A DNA stretch of 34,346 nt. It comes from Desulfovirgula sp. GTDB lineage: Bacteria; Bacillota; Desulfotomaculia; Desulfotomaculales; Desulfovirgulaceae. A model generated the notes under the pieces. It made no database searches. It was not told the DNA's origin and saw only the letters and a program-made list of their open reading frames with translations. Made by a program: the position numbers and the translations under genes. Shown piece by piece: positions 1-7,083 of the stretch (its first letter is position 1; each line of letters starts with the position of its first letter). The stretch spans positions 1 through 34,346 of the forward strand of contig DYEX01000051.1 in NCBI GenBank assembly GCA_020725525.1. Direction: 5' to 3'.

Positions 1-88
1 CAAGACCCTTGTTGACCTTGCACTGCACTTCACAACTGCGGCAGGAAATGCATCTCTTCTCGTCCTGGTACAGGTAATACTTGCTCAT
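1..88 (-). CDS. 4Fe-4S ferredoxin-type electron transfer subunit (partial, N-terminus only)
   Basis: Only the first 29 codons lie in the window. The peptide starts MSKYYLYQDEKRC and carries a 4Fe-4S pattern with Cys at residues 13, 16, 19 and 23 (CxxCxxCxxxC). This is the usual opening of the iron-sulfur subunit (PsrB/PhsB/DmsB/NrfC type) that passes electrons between a quinol-linked membrane subunit and a molybdopterin catalytic subunit. A GGAGG site lies 7 bases before the ATG. It follows the molybdopterin oxidoreductase gene by about 20 bases on the same strand, so the two very likely form one enzyme. There is no signal peptide, consistent with a cytoplasmic complex. The rest, including any NrfD-like anchor, is outside the window. 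Confidence 0.85.
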   Translation of the reverse strand, partial: MSKYYLYQDEKRCISCRSCEVQCKVNKGL

Positions 89-108
89 GGATTAACCTCC
101 CAACAGTA

Positions 109-2193
109 TCAGTTAATTGGCCTTACGGTGACGAAGACATGCTGTAAAGCCGGGCTGCCTCCCACCATATCGGAAATATTCTCCTGCAGCAGGGCGTCCA
201 TGGCACCCTTGCCGTAGCACCTGGACTGGACGGGCACCTTATGCCCGAAACCGTGCAGCATGAAAACGGCTTCGGGGTGAATGAGATCCGTCACATAAGC
301 ACGGATGGTATCCCGGCCCCGGGAGGATACAACTTCCACCATCTGGCCGTTTTTGATGCCCAGCTTTTCCGCCTGGCGGGTGTTAATCCATAAGACGTTT
401 TCAGGCACCAGTTCGTTTAAAAGCGGGTTGTTTTGCGTCGATACATGGGTATGGGCCGCGGCCCTGCCGATGAGCAGGCGGAAATAACCTTCCGGTGGAG
501 CCGGCACGGGCTCATACGCAGGGAAGGACGGAAACCCGTTTTGTTCTAAAAGGCTGGACACAAATTCAATTTTCCCGGAGGGGGTTTTCAATTTGATCCC
601 GTCCTTCCGGTCCCAGTAAATGGGTTCGTCGCTCAAGGATACGTAGCCCCTGGCGTCAAAGTCGCTGATTTTGATGCCGGTGCCCTGCAGCTGGTAAGCC
701 CACAGGTCTTCCAGCGTGTGATAGGGGAAGTACTGGCCGATGCCCAGCCGGTCGGCCAGGTTTTTCATGATTTCCCATCCCGGCCTGGTGTCATAGCGGG
801 GCGTCACTGCGGGCCGGCGCAGGTATAATGCGGGCTTTAAGCCGTTTGCTTCCTGGATGGAGTCGCCCCTTTCCAGGTAAATGGATTCGGGCAGGATGAC
901 GTCCGAATACCAGGCAGTTTCACTGAAGTGGATATCTATGGTAACGACGAAGTCGAGCTTTTCTAAAGCACGCCTGGTGTTTTCGTAGTCGGGAATGGAA
1001 AGCAGCGGGTTAAAGCGCCAGACTATTAACGCCTTCACCGGGTAGGGATATTCTTCCAGTATGGCTTCAGGCAGCATCTGCACTACCCCGTGGGCCGGGT
1101 CGGGCAAAGGCAGCCTGGGTGTGCCCACTCCGTCGCATCTTTCTTCGGTTACCCCGGGCAGGTCTTGATCCGTTAACTTGTTGAGGGGCTTCTTGCCCAC
1201 ATCCCTGGCGCCTTTCTTGAAAAAGAGTCCTCCCGGAGCTTCAATGCTGCCCATGAGGGCGTTCAGCATGATAATGGACCTTCGGAAGTAGATTTCGTTG
1301 AGGTAGTGGGCACAGCGGTACCCGTAGTGGAACACCACCGCCGGTTTGGCCTCGCTGACCTCACGGGCTAAAGAAACTATTTCGTAAGCGGGAATGCCGG
1401 TTTCTTTTTCCGCCCATTCCGGGGTGTAGGGCTCGACAAACTGCTGCAGTTCCTTCAAGCCAAGGACCCAGCGATTGACATATTCCTTGTCGTACAGGCC
1501 TTCCTTTAAGATGACGTGCATCAGGGCATAGTTCAGGGCCAGATCCGTTCCGGGCCGGATCATGAGGTATTTGTGGGCTTTTGTGGCCGTAACGCTTACC
1601 CTGGGGTCGATGTAGGTGAGTTTGGTCCCGTTGTCAATGGCCTGCATTAATTGTTTGACCTGCTTGAGTTCCAAAGATTCAAAAATATTGCGGCCGTAAA
1701 GGATCACATGTTTGGCCTTCCCCAGGTCCACTCCCACCTGAGCGTCGGTATACCCGGTCAAAGTCCGGAAGGCGGTGTTCAGGGAACCTTTGCAGCAGGA
1801 ATCATGGGTAAAGTAGTTGGGAGAGCCCAGCGCCTTCATAAAGGTTTTGCTGATGTGGGAGTTGAGGTGCGCCCTTTCGGTGAGGGCAATGCTGCGCCCA
1901 CCGTATTTTTCTTTGACTTCCGCCAGTTTTGCCGCCACGTAGTCCAGCGCTTCTTCCCAGGATGCTTCGCGCCATTGCCCGGAACCCCGGGGGCCGGTCC
2001 GGATTAAGGGCCTTTTGAGTCTTTCGTCGTCGTTTAAAAGGCTGACCCCGGCTGCGCCTTTGGGGCAGATGCTGCCTTCAATGCCGCCAACATAGGGGTT
2101 GCCTTCGATCAGCTTGACGTCGTCATTTTCCACCATTACTTTTATGGGACATCTTACCGTGCACATGAAACAAATGCTGTAGACAGTTTCCAT
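109..2193 (-). CDS. Molybdopterin oxidoreductase, PhsA/PsrA-like catalytic subunit without Tat signal
   Basis: Catalytic subunit of the DMSO reductase superfamily, about 694 residues. The N-terminal 4Fe-4S ligands are Cys 8, 11, 15 and 43 (CFMCTVRC then ICPKG). A probable Mo-coordinating Cys lies in HDSCCKG near residue 133-134, as in polysulfide, thiosulfate and related reductases. The C-terminal molybdopterin-binding domain includes the region with HTHVSTQNNP. I place the start at 2193 rather than the upstream ATG at 2208, because the GGAGG site overlaps codons 2-3 of the longer reading and sits 8 bases before the second ATG. Neither start gives a twin-arginine signal, so the enzyme is predicted cytoplasmic, unlike classical PsrA/PhsA. 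It sits between a membrane protein and a 4Fe-4S subunit, downstream of a TauE-type exporter, which suggests sulfur-compound metabolism. The substrate cannot be read from sequence alone. Confidence 0.85.
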   Translation of the reverse strand: METVYSICFMCTVRCPIKVMVENDDVKLIEGNPYVGGIEGSICPKGAAGVSLLNDDERLKRPLIRTGPRGSGQWREASWEEALDYVAAKLAEVKEKYGGRSIALTERAHLNSHISKTFMKALGSPNYFTHDSCCKGSLNTAFRTLTGYTDAQVGVDLGKAKHVILYGRNIFESLELKQVKQLMQAIDNGTKLTYIDPRVSVTATKAHKYLMIRPGTDLALNYALMHVILKEGLYDKEYVNRWVLGLKELQQFVEPYTPEWAEKETGIPAYEIVSLAREVSEAKPAVVFHYGYRCAHYLNEIYFRRSIIMLNALMGSIEAPGGLFFKKGARDVGKKPLNKLTDQDLPGVTEERCDGVGTPRLPLPDPAHGVVQMLPEAILEEYPYPVKALIVWRFNPLLSIPDYENTRRALEKLDFVVTIDIHFSETAWYSDVILPESIYLERGDSIQEANGLKPALYLRRPAVTPRYDTRPGWEIMKNLADRLGIGQYFPYHTLEDLWAYQLQGTGIKISDFDARGYVSLSDEPIYWDRKDGIKLKTPSGKIEFVSSLLEQNGFPSFPAYEPVPAPPEGYFRLLIGRAAAHTHVSTQNNPLLNELVPENVLWINTRQAEKLGIKNGQMVEVVSSRGRDTIRAYVTDLIHPEAVFMLHGFGHKVPVQSRCYGKGAMDALLQENISDMVGGSPALQHVFVTVRPIN

Positions 2194-2275
2194 AAGGGAA
2201 GCCTCCATGTTTTAGTTTTTAATTGTCTGAGCGTTTTTGCCGCTAATAGCGACATTGGGTGTCTTATACAACAAC

Positions 2276-2815
2276 CTAGCTTTTGCCGGAGTTTTCTTCG
2301 TAAGCCATCAGCATCTGGTGTATGCCGCTGAAATAGGGGAGCCTGTGCTTGATCTTGCCGAAAAAGATGCGCGCCAGGATATAACAGATGATAAAGGTGA
2401 AGACGTAATTTACGGCCAAACCGGTAAAGGGTATGGGAAAGCCGATGCCGGCAAAACGCTGCTGCATCCAGGCAAGGGCAAAGAAAGCGGGCCATAGAGA
2501 AGCTGCCGACAGGCCAAACATGTTAAAGAATGCCCGGCCAAAGGCGTCGTTTGCTTCTTTGTTGCAGGCGTCATAGCTCTTCCTGTCCCCTAACTTCAAT
2601 GCCGCCATGGTTAGTTGCTGTAGTTCGGCCAGGCGGGTGTTCAGCCGGTCCAGGTGGTTTTTGTTCACCCTGAATACTATGGAAACGGTGAATTCACCGA
2701 CAATTACCGCCAGAAGGGCCACCGCAAAAGTCCCTGCAAAATAATCTACAACCGGGTGACCGCTGATTTTGTAAAAGCTAATCAAGAATTTATCCATCAT
2801 TACCCAAAGGTCCAT
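2276..2815 (-). CDS. Small three-helix membrane protein, possibly Oxa1/EMC3-like
   Basis: A 179-residue membrane protein. A hydrophobic helix at about 22-48 is followed by a charged, probably helical cytoplasmic stretch (about 50-90, Leu-rich and coiled-coil-like). Two more membrane helices follow at about 93-116 and 128-152, then a basic tail. The order helix, coiled coil, helix pair resembles the EMC3/DUF106 branch of the Oxa1/YidC superfamily, but that is a topology argument and not a recognised motif match. A GGGGG site lies about 8 bases before the ATG. It lies between tauE-like and molybdopterin oxidoreductase genes on the same strand, so it may help insert or anchor one of them. Function unknown. 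Confidence 0.7.
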   Translation of the reverse strand: MDLWVMMDKFLISFYKISGHPVVDYFAGTFAVALLAVIVGEFTVSIVFRVNKNHLDRLNTRLAELQQLTMAALKLGDRKSYDACNKEANDAFGRAFFNMFGLSAASLWPAFFALAWMQQRFAGIGFPIPFTGLAVNYVFTFIICYILARIFFGKIKHRLPYFSGIHQMLMAYEENSGKS

Positions 2816-2850
2816 CTTTAAAAGCCCCCGTTTACGCGATGGTAAGGGTT

Positions 2851-2884
2851 ACCAGGTTCCCCGGAACCACCCGGAGAACCTGGT
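2851..2884 (-). other. Intercistronic hairpin between exporter and membrane protein genes
   Basis: A 9-base perfect inverted repeat, ACCAGGTTC at 2851-2859 and GAACCTGGT at 2876-2884, with a 16-base GC-rich loop. It has no T-run on the minus side, so it looks more like an mRNA processing or stabilising structure, or a weak attenuator, than a full terminator. Confidence 0.5.
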
Positions 2885-2899
2885 ATGGATTTGTTTGCT

Positions 2900-4111
2900 T
2901 TACATCGGCACCCAGGCTTTCCCGAAGAACCCCTTGCTGAAGTAACCAAGTCCGACGTATAGGGCGAGAACGACAAACAATCTCTTCAGCCAGATATCCG
3001 GAATATATTTTTGCGTGCGCGGGCCAATCATGGAACCAATAAATACGCCGATTAATTCCACACCGATCATGCCCCAGTCCATGGCGGCACCGGCTACGGT
3101 GATGTAGGTGGTGATACTGGTCATCATACTGACCAGAACGGCCATGGCCGAGGTGCCCGCCACCACAAACATGGGCAGACCCACGATACTGGTCAGGTAG
3201 GGTACGTATAAGAAACCGCCGCCCACACCAAGAAAGGCTGAAATGGCTGCAATTACCACGCCACCCACAAACGCCCAGATGGGGTTGAACTTAAACTCCA
3301 CGCCGAAGAAGGAAAACTTAACGTTGGTAAGACTCCATTGGGTAACGGTGATCCCCTGGGCAGCTTCTTCTTTCTTTTCTTTGATGCTCTGTTCAAAGGC
3401 CCTGGCCGCCTCTTTGGCCGCCTTCTTGCTCGCCTGCCCCCTGGGGGTCGTTTCATACAAAAGTACGCCGCCTACCACAAAGACAAAGAGTCCGAACCAG
3501 CCCTGGTACTGGCTGAAGCTGACCTTGCCGCCGGTAAGAGCGGGAATGGCCACGGCCCCCACTATGGAGCCCAGTCCCAGGGCAATGCCCAGCGGCCAGG
3601 CCAAACGCTTTGCCTTCAGGTAGTTAATGGTACTTAAAAGTGCTGACAGGCCGACCAGCCACTGGTTGGAGGTGCGGATACTGTCGGTAAGCAGCTTGTT
3701 TAATTGAGGCGCTGTCTTCTTAAAAGGTTTCACCCAATCGCCCAGGCCGTAAACGGTCATGTGACCAACTCCGGCCATGATGCCCCCAAAGGCACCCACC
3801 GTGGAGAAGATCCAGCCTACCCAGATCGCCCACAAAACCGCCAGTACGTAGTTGATCTTTGGTGCTCCGGGAATGCCGAAGGCTCCCCTGGGCGCGTTGG
3901 GATCGATCTGACCCTTGCCCGTGCCCACCGGGGCTTTAGCAATCGCTTCGCCCAGTTTTCCCTTCAAGCCAAGGTCACTGCCTACCACCTGCACTTGAGC
4001 GTTTTTCCCTGCTTCCTGCTGCGCCCCCACACCGCTGGCCCCTAAAGCCAGAACGGCCAACATCAACAGCAGTGTGACCAGGGCAATTTTGTTGATTATC
4101 CCCTTCTTCAT
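2900..4111 (-). CDS. TauE/SafE family anion exporter with signal peptide
   Basis: Membrane permease of 403 residues in the TauE/SafE (sulfite/sulfonate exporter) family. Residues 1-30 form a cleavable-looking signal peptide ending ASGVGA. A hydrophilic segment follows, then about eight membrane helices in two halves. The second half carries the family's glycine-rich stretch FLGVGGGFLYVPYL and a downstream GTSAMAVLVSM region. A charged loop around residues 225-250 (rich in Lys, Glu and Ala) separates the halves. GGGGGAGG lies 5 bases before the ATG. It is the first gene of a minus-strand unit with the membrane protein, the molybdopterin oxidoreductase and the 4Fe-4S subunit, and is divergent from a Crp/Fnr regulator. 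Long TauE relatives with signal peptides are common in sulfate reducers. Sulfite or a similar oxyanion is a guess from family and context. Confidence 0.85.
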   Translation of the reverse strand: MKKGIINKIALVTLLLMLAVLALGASGVGAQQEAGKNAQVQVVGSDLGLKGKLGEAIAKAPVGTGKGQIDPNAPRGAFGIPGAPKINYVLAVLWAIWVGWIFSTVGAFGGIMAGVGHMTVYGLGDWVKPFKKTAPQLNKLLTDSIRTSNQWLVGLSALLSTINYLKAKRLAWPLGIALGLGSIVGAVAIPALTGGKVSFSQYQGWFGLFVFVVGGVLLYETTPRGQASKKAAKEAARAFEQSIKEKKEEAAQGITVTQWSLTNVKFSFFGVEFKFNPIWAFVGGVVIAAISAFLGVGGGFLYVPYLTSIVGLPMFVVAGTSAMAVLVSMMTSITTYITVAGAAMDWGMIGVELIGVFIGSMIGPRTQKYIPDIWLKRLFVVLALYVGLGYFSKGFFGKAWVPM

Positions 4112-4277
4112 TTAATCCTCCCCCAAAAAACTTTGGTTAAAAACTAAATAATAATTTCAAGTACCACTTTGAATTCAAAAAACGAAAACATAAAAACTGA
4201 ATTTAAGTTTTTTAAACAACCACAAACAAATGAATAAAGATTAATAAATCACCCCCTAATCCCAGCTTTTAGGCAAA

Positions 4278-4287
4278 ATCACCTCCC
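4278..4287 (-). other. Orphan perfect Shine-Dalgarno in the exporter leader, with a 6-codon ORF
   Basis: On the minus strand GGGAGGTGAT matches the 16S tail closely and stands 5 bases before a TTG that opens MPKSWD and then stops. It lies about 165 bases upstream of the exporter start, within its predicted leader. It could be a leader peptide or a relic of a lost gene start. Confidence 0.3.
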
Positions 4288-4334
4288 TCATAGCATTTTT
4301 TAAAAACAACTATTTTTATGTGTTATAATTAAAT

Positions 4335-4364
4335 ATAATCAATGTAATAACTCGTTAATGTCAA
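4335..4364 (-). promoter_or_regulatory. Predicted sigma-A promoter of the exporter operon
   Basis: On the minus strand TTGACA (plus 4359-4364) is followed after 18 bases by GATTAT (plus 4335-4340). The region is AT-rich and divergent from the crp-like gene. A TGTC...GACA inverted repeat overlaps the -35. Confidence 0.45.
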
Positions 4365-4393
4365 CAACAAGACAAACTAAAAGTCATCTTCAA

Positions 4394-4407
4394 GACAACT
4401 TATTGTC
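4394..4407. promoter_or_regulatory. Palindromic operator candidate in the divergent intergenic region
   Basis: GACAA-CTTA-TTGTC is a perfect 5-base inverted repeat with a 4-base spacer, the geometry of a Crp/Fnr-family site. It lies between the exporter promoter and the crp-like promoter, about 30 bases upstream of the exporter -35, so it could serve the adjacent regulator. The half-site is not a textbook FNR or CRP half-site. Confidence 0.45.
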
Positions 4408-4499
4408 ATGCAGCCGACATAATATAGACATATTCTCGATAAAAAACAGTTTCTAACTCTACTATCTATACCTTTACTAACGACTTGCCACAACAACCA

Positions 4500-4529
4500 T
4501 TGACAGGAGTGGATAAATGAGAATATAAT
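4500..4529 (+). promoter_or_regulatory. Sigma-A promoter of the Crp/Fnr regulator gene
   Basis: TTGACA at 4500-4505 and TATAAT at 4524-4529, spaced by 18 bases. Both hexamers are perfect consensus. Transcription would start near 4536, giving a leader of about 136 bases. Confidence 0.75.
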
Positions 4530-4614
4530 AGTTCCTAAACATATTAACCTTCTCCCCGGAAGAGGATTCTGTCCCTTATATGCTACCAAATATCTCCAAG
4601 AATTTTCTCAATAA

Positions 4615-4631
4615 TTAACCAATTGTTAACC
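4615..4631 (+). promoter_or_regulatory. Direct repeat TTAACC-N5-TTAACC upstream of the crp-like gene
   Basis: Two TTAACC hexamers start at 4615 and 4626, exactly 11 bases apart, which is the arrangement bound by OmpR/PhoB-type regulators. A third TTAACC is at 4544. The same hexamer type and spacing recur upstream of resB at 17045-17115. The same bases also form an inverted repeat (TTAAC-N5-GTTAA). Confidence 0.4.
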
Positions 4632-4671
4632 CCTTTTTGAAAACCCTTTCTAACCGGGAGGGATAGACGGC

Positions 4672-5340
4672 ATGTCAATACCGCATTTGGAAACAATAGC
4701 ACTAAACGAAGTGGAAAAGGCGATCATTCGCCAGGCAGGGTTTACCGTGCATTATCCCAAGGGTCATGTTATTTTTGCCGCCGGCGATCCGGCCGACCGG
4801 GTTTACCTGGTGGAAAGCGGCTGGGTAAAAATTTACCGCCTGAATGCCGATGGCCGCAGGGTAACTGTAGGGAGCATTCGCAGTCCCGGAGAGTTAATGG
4901 GTTTGGCAGAAGCCCTCTGGGGGGGAGAAAGAACCTGCTTTGCCGGTACGATCAGCAACGTTAGCCTGGTAGTTTTGCGAAAAAACAAATTTGAAGAGTT
5001 AATGGGCACCCATCCTTTTCTGGCCATTAAGGTGGCTAAACTACTGGGAGTACGGATGCGGGAAGCCGAACAGATCATTCACGAGATGGTCTGCTGGCAG
5101 GCTCCGGGGCGGCTGGCCCTGGCCCTGTTAAAAATGGGCGAACGCTGCGGTATGGAGACCAAAAACGGCATTAAACTGGGTGTACAGCTCACCCATGAGG
5201 AACTGGCCAATATGGTCGGAACCTCCCGGCAGACGGTAACCTCCCTTTTAAACACCTTCAAGCAGGAAAAAAGCATCGCTTACGAAGGAAGGACTATCAG
5301 CATTGTCGATCCAGACAAGCTGGCCCGGTGGATTATGTAA
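4672..5340 (+). CDS. Crp/Fnr family transcriptional regulator
   Basis: A 222-residue regulator of normal family length. The cyclic-nucleotide-like beta-barrel spans about 10-115, with FAAGDP near 35-40 and GELMGL near 73-78. A dimerisation helix lies at about 116-140 and a winged helix-turn-helix at about 173-196 (LTHEELANMVGTSRQTVTSL). The barrel lacks the Glu of the CRP cAMP pocket but keeps an Arg near residue 87. There is no N-terminal Cys cluster, so it is not an Fe-S FNR of the E. coli type; its effector is unknown. GGGAGGG lies 9 bases before the ATG. It is divergent from the exporter/molybdoenzyme operon, its likely target, and is followed by an intrinsic terminator. Confidence 0.9.
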   Translation: MSIPHLETIALNEVEKAIIRQAGFTVHYPKGHVIFAAGDPADRVYLVESGWVKIYRLNADGRRVTVGSIRSPGELMGLAEALWGGERTCFAGTISNVSLVVLRKNKFEELMGTHPFLAIKVAKLLGVRMREAEQIIHEMVCWQAPGRLALALLKMGERCGMETKNGIKLGVQLTHEELANMVGTSRQTVTSLLNTFKQEKSIAYEGRTISIVDPDKLARWIM

Positions 5341-5344
5341 AGTC

Positions 5345-5374
5345 AGCCGACCTTACAGGCCGGCTTTTTATTTT
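5345..5374 (+). terminator. Intrinsic terminator of the crp-like gene
   Basis: AGCCGACC (5345-5352) pairs with GGCCGGCT (5358-5365) with one mismatch and loop TTACA, followed by TTTTATTTT. Confidence 0.85.
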
Positions 5375-5390
5375 AGCAGGTGCCATTCCA

Positions 5391-5418
5391 GAAGAAAAAA
5401 ACGGCCGGAATCCGGCCG
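5391..5418 (-). terminator. Intrinsic terminator of the nitroreductase gene
   Basis: On the minus strand CGGCCGG pairs with CCGGCCG (plus 5402-5418) around a 3-base loop, followed by a run of T. It converges with the crp-like terminator. Confidence 0.85.
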
Positions 5419-5423
5419 GTCAA

Positions 5424-5945
5424 CTAAAGGTAGCTCACAATTTCTTCTATTTCCCTTCTTTTGGGCCTGCGGGCCGGATCGTCGGCCGAATAACCAACAG
5501 GAATAATGGCTACCGGTATACGCTCCGCAGGGATACCCAGATGCTCCCTGACCCGTCCTTCATCAAAAGCTCCCACCCAGCAGGTTCCCAATCCCAGGGC
5601 AGTTGCGGTGAGCAAAATATTTTGAACCGCAGCAGCCGTATCCTGATAACAGTAAAGCCGCCGGCCCCTTTCACCGTAAACCCGGGCCGATCGTTCCGGT
5701 TCCGCGCAAACCACAATCACCACCGGCGCCTGAGCAATAAATCGTTGATTTAAAGCCGCTTGTGCCAGGGCTTCTTTTTTTTCCTCCCGGGTAACCACGT
5801 AGAAAAACCAGGGCTGCAGATTACCGGCAGAAGGCGCCCAACGGGCAGCTTCCAGGAGTTGATCCAGAAATGCCTCAGGCAGCGGATCGGGTTTGTAGTG
5901 CCTCACAGAATACCGGCTCCTCACCAGGGAGAGAATCGTGGACAT
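5424..5945 (-). CDS. Nitroreductase family FMN oxidoreductase
   Basis: A 173-residue flavoprotein of the nitroreductase fold, typically an FMN-dependent NAD(P)H oxidoreductase acting on nitro compounds, quinones or similar acceptors. FMN-binding features are visible: SRYSVRHYKPDP near residues 9-20, APSAGNLQPWFFYVV near 37-51, and the C-terminal motif with ALGLGTCWVGAF near 118-129. The start is the ATG at 5945, with AGGGG 8 bases upstream; a longer TTG reading at 5975 has no such site. It is a single-gene unit with its own terminator, convergent to the crp-like gene. The physiological substrate is not evident. Confidence 0.85.
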   Translation of the reverse strand: MSTILSLVRSRYSVRHYKPDPLPEAFLDQLLEAARWAPSAGNLQPWFFYVVTREEKKEALAQAALNQRFIAQAPVVIVVCAEPERSARVYGERGRRLYCYQDTAAAVQNILLTATALGLGTCWVGAFDEGRVREHLGIPAERIPVAIIPVGYSADDPARRPKRREIEEIVSYL

Positions 5946-6377
5946 GATTGTTTTCCCCTGGTTCAAAAAACCCAACTGTTTTTAATCCAGTCAGGCGGCC
6001 TCCCCATGACCAGGCTTACGCTCCTTTCAGATTGGATTTGCCCACCCCTGGGAGCGGGCTTCGCGACAGGGAGACCTCGGCCCCGCCCAGCACTCAGATA
6101 AAGTTAAATCTCCTTAAAAATGTCTAAAGTCTAAAATCATGGGTTTACACCGTCGCTGCAAATTTAATTGTGAATCTCTGAGTGCTGGACGCCTCCCGCG
6201 ATCTGTTGGATGCGGCCTACCGGTTTGTCCGCACTCCGGCTAACGGGGTCACTTACTCAGCAAAGCCAGATGCTTCATATCCGTGCCAGACGGAATAAAA
6301 GATTCCTGCCTGAAACGGTCTAAACCGTTGTATACGAAAATTTTTCCGTCCAGCCGATTGAAGAGCCGCTTCGCCTT
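5946..6377. other. Gene-poor degraded stretch with inverted repeats
   Basis: I see no intact gene here. A 12-base inverted repeat, CCAGCACTCAGA at 6087-6098 and TCTGAGTGCTGG at 6177-6188, encloses 78 AT-rich bases. A short palindrome AACGGTctaaACCGTT lies at 6314-6329. The minus strand near 5990-6095 gives a basic, proline-rich open stretch that could be a decayed transposase C-terminus. With the adjoining TnpB-like remnant this may be the wreck of an IS605-type element, but element ends cannot be fixed. Confidence 0.35.
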
Positions 6378-6710
6378 TCAGGTCATCCCTCTTCCTTGCC
6401 CAGGCAAGGAATTAACCTTTTGGCTCAGCTTCTCTTTGATAGCTTGAACCTTTTCCATTAACTCTTTCGCGATGCATTCCTTAAAACCTATCGCCCGTCG
6501 GGCAATAACAAGAGCGGCGGCATGGTGAATAAGAACGCCGTACCGCTCCACGTACTTCCAGTATCCGACGGTAGACGTGTGCGCCGGCCAGTTTGCCCGG
6601 TGTATCCCACATTGGCCAGGGCCACTCCGCAGGGTTGGTGTCCCTGTGTAACCTTCCAGTAGCCGGTTGAAGGCCCAACGGGTACAGGCGCAAAAATTCT
6701 GATTGAGCAT
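6378..6710 (-). pseudogene. Internally deleted TnpB-like (IS605 OrfB) remnant
   Basis: An open frame of 110 codons. Its first residues, including CTRWAFNRLLEGY, resemble the N-terminal conserved segment of TnpB/IS605 OrfB proteins. About 45 residues on, the stretch with YGVLIHHAAALVIARRAIGF and KECIAKEL resembles a segment normally found more than 200 residues further along. No catalytic RuvC Asp/Glu region or zinc finger is seen, and there is no convincing ribosome binding site. I read it as an internally deleted, inactive copy. A perfect 9-base inverted repeat with a 2-base gap (6392-6411) lies in its 3' end. The assignment rests on remembered family motifs. Confidence 0.5.
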
Positions 6711-6783
6711 CTTCCGGCTATTTTTCTCTTCTACAACCTAATGGGAAAAACCTGCCCTCAGAGCAGGCCGGGCAAATTTCTGA

Positions 6784-6812
6784 TTGCCTTCTTCCCCTTT
6801 AATCAATATAAT
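6784..6812 (+). promoter_or_regulatory. Predicted promoter of the riboswitch-permease unit
   Basis: TTGCCT (6784-6789), a 17-base spacer and TATAAT (6807-6812). Transcription would start near 6819, just upstream of the aptamer. Confidence 0.6.
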
Positions 6813-6840
6813 ATTGTTACAAAAATAAAAATGCGTGATG

Positions 6841-6937
6841 CTCTTACGGGTTGGGCAAACCGGGCGAAAGCCCGGGACGCTAAAGCCATGGGTCTAAGGT
6901 CCTTTTCAGGACTATGATCGCCAGGCTGCAACGGTAC
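6841..6937 (+). promoter_or_regulatory. c-di-GMP-I (GEMM-I) riboswitch aptamer
   Basis: The region has the GEMM hallmarks in order. GGGCAAACC is followed by a GC stem capped by GAAA (CCGGGC-GAAA-GCCCGG), then GGACGCTAAAGCC, then a second arm GGGTCTAAGGTCC...GGACTATGATCGCC leading to AGGCTGC. This is the consensus layout of class I cyclic-di-GMP riboswitches such as Vc2. The base just before CAAACC is G, which by established work favours c-di-GMP over the cGAMP-selective variant (A). It sits between a promoter and a terminator-like hairpin, upstream of the ArsB/NhaD-type permease. There is one extra T in the usual ACGCAAAGCC segment. Confidence 0.85.
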
Positions 6938-6948
6938 CGACTGCTGGG

Positions 6949-6981
6949 GGGGGTAGTCATTTGGCTGCCCCCTTTAAGTTT
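6949..6981 (+). terminator. Terminator hairpin of the riboswitch expression platform
   Basis: GGGGGTAG (6949-6956) pairs with CTGCCCCC (6965-6972) through 8 pairs, one of them G-U, followed by TTTAAGTTT. It lies directly after the aptamer and about 100 bases before the permease start, so ligand-dependent termination is the likely mechanism. Confidence 0.65.
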
Positions 6982-7023
6982 GCCTAAAATTATGCACAAA
7001 ACTGCGCGGAGGTGGTTCCATTA

Positions 7024-7059
7024 AGTGTTTTACTAGCAACACCGGGTTTTCGAAACACT
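7024..7059 (+). other. Hairpin just upstream of the permease ribosome binding site
   Basis: AGTGTTT (7024-7030) and AAACACT (7053-7059) form a 7-base stem ending about 11 bases before the GGGG site. A second strong site, GGAGGTG, at about 7010 precedes it without an obvious gene. Confidence 0.4.
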
Positions 7060-7083
7060 ATTTTATGAAAGGGGATGAAAGCT

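Noticed and set aside
2851-2884. Intrinsic terminator after the exporter gene
   Set aside because: The stem is good but no T-run follows on the minus strand and the next gene starts only 36 bases later, so I list it as an intercistronic hairpin.
4377-4589. 70-codon open frame on the minus strand between the exporter and crp-like genes
   Set aside because: It has no ribosome binding site or recognisable domain, and it covers the crp-like promoter and operator candidates in AT-rich DNA.
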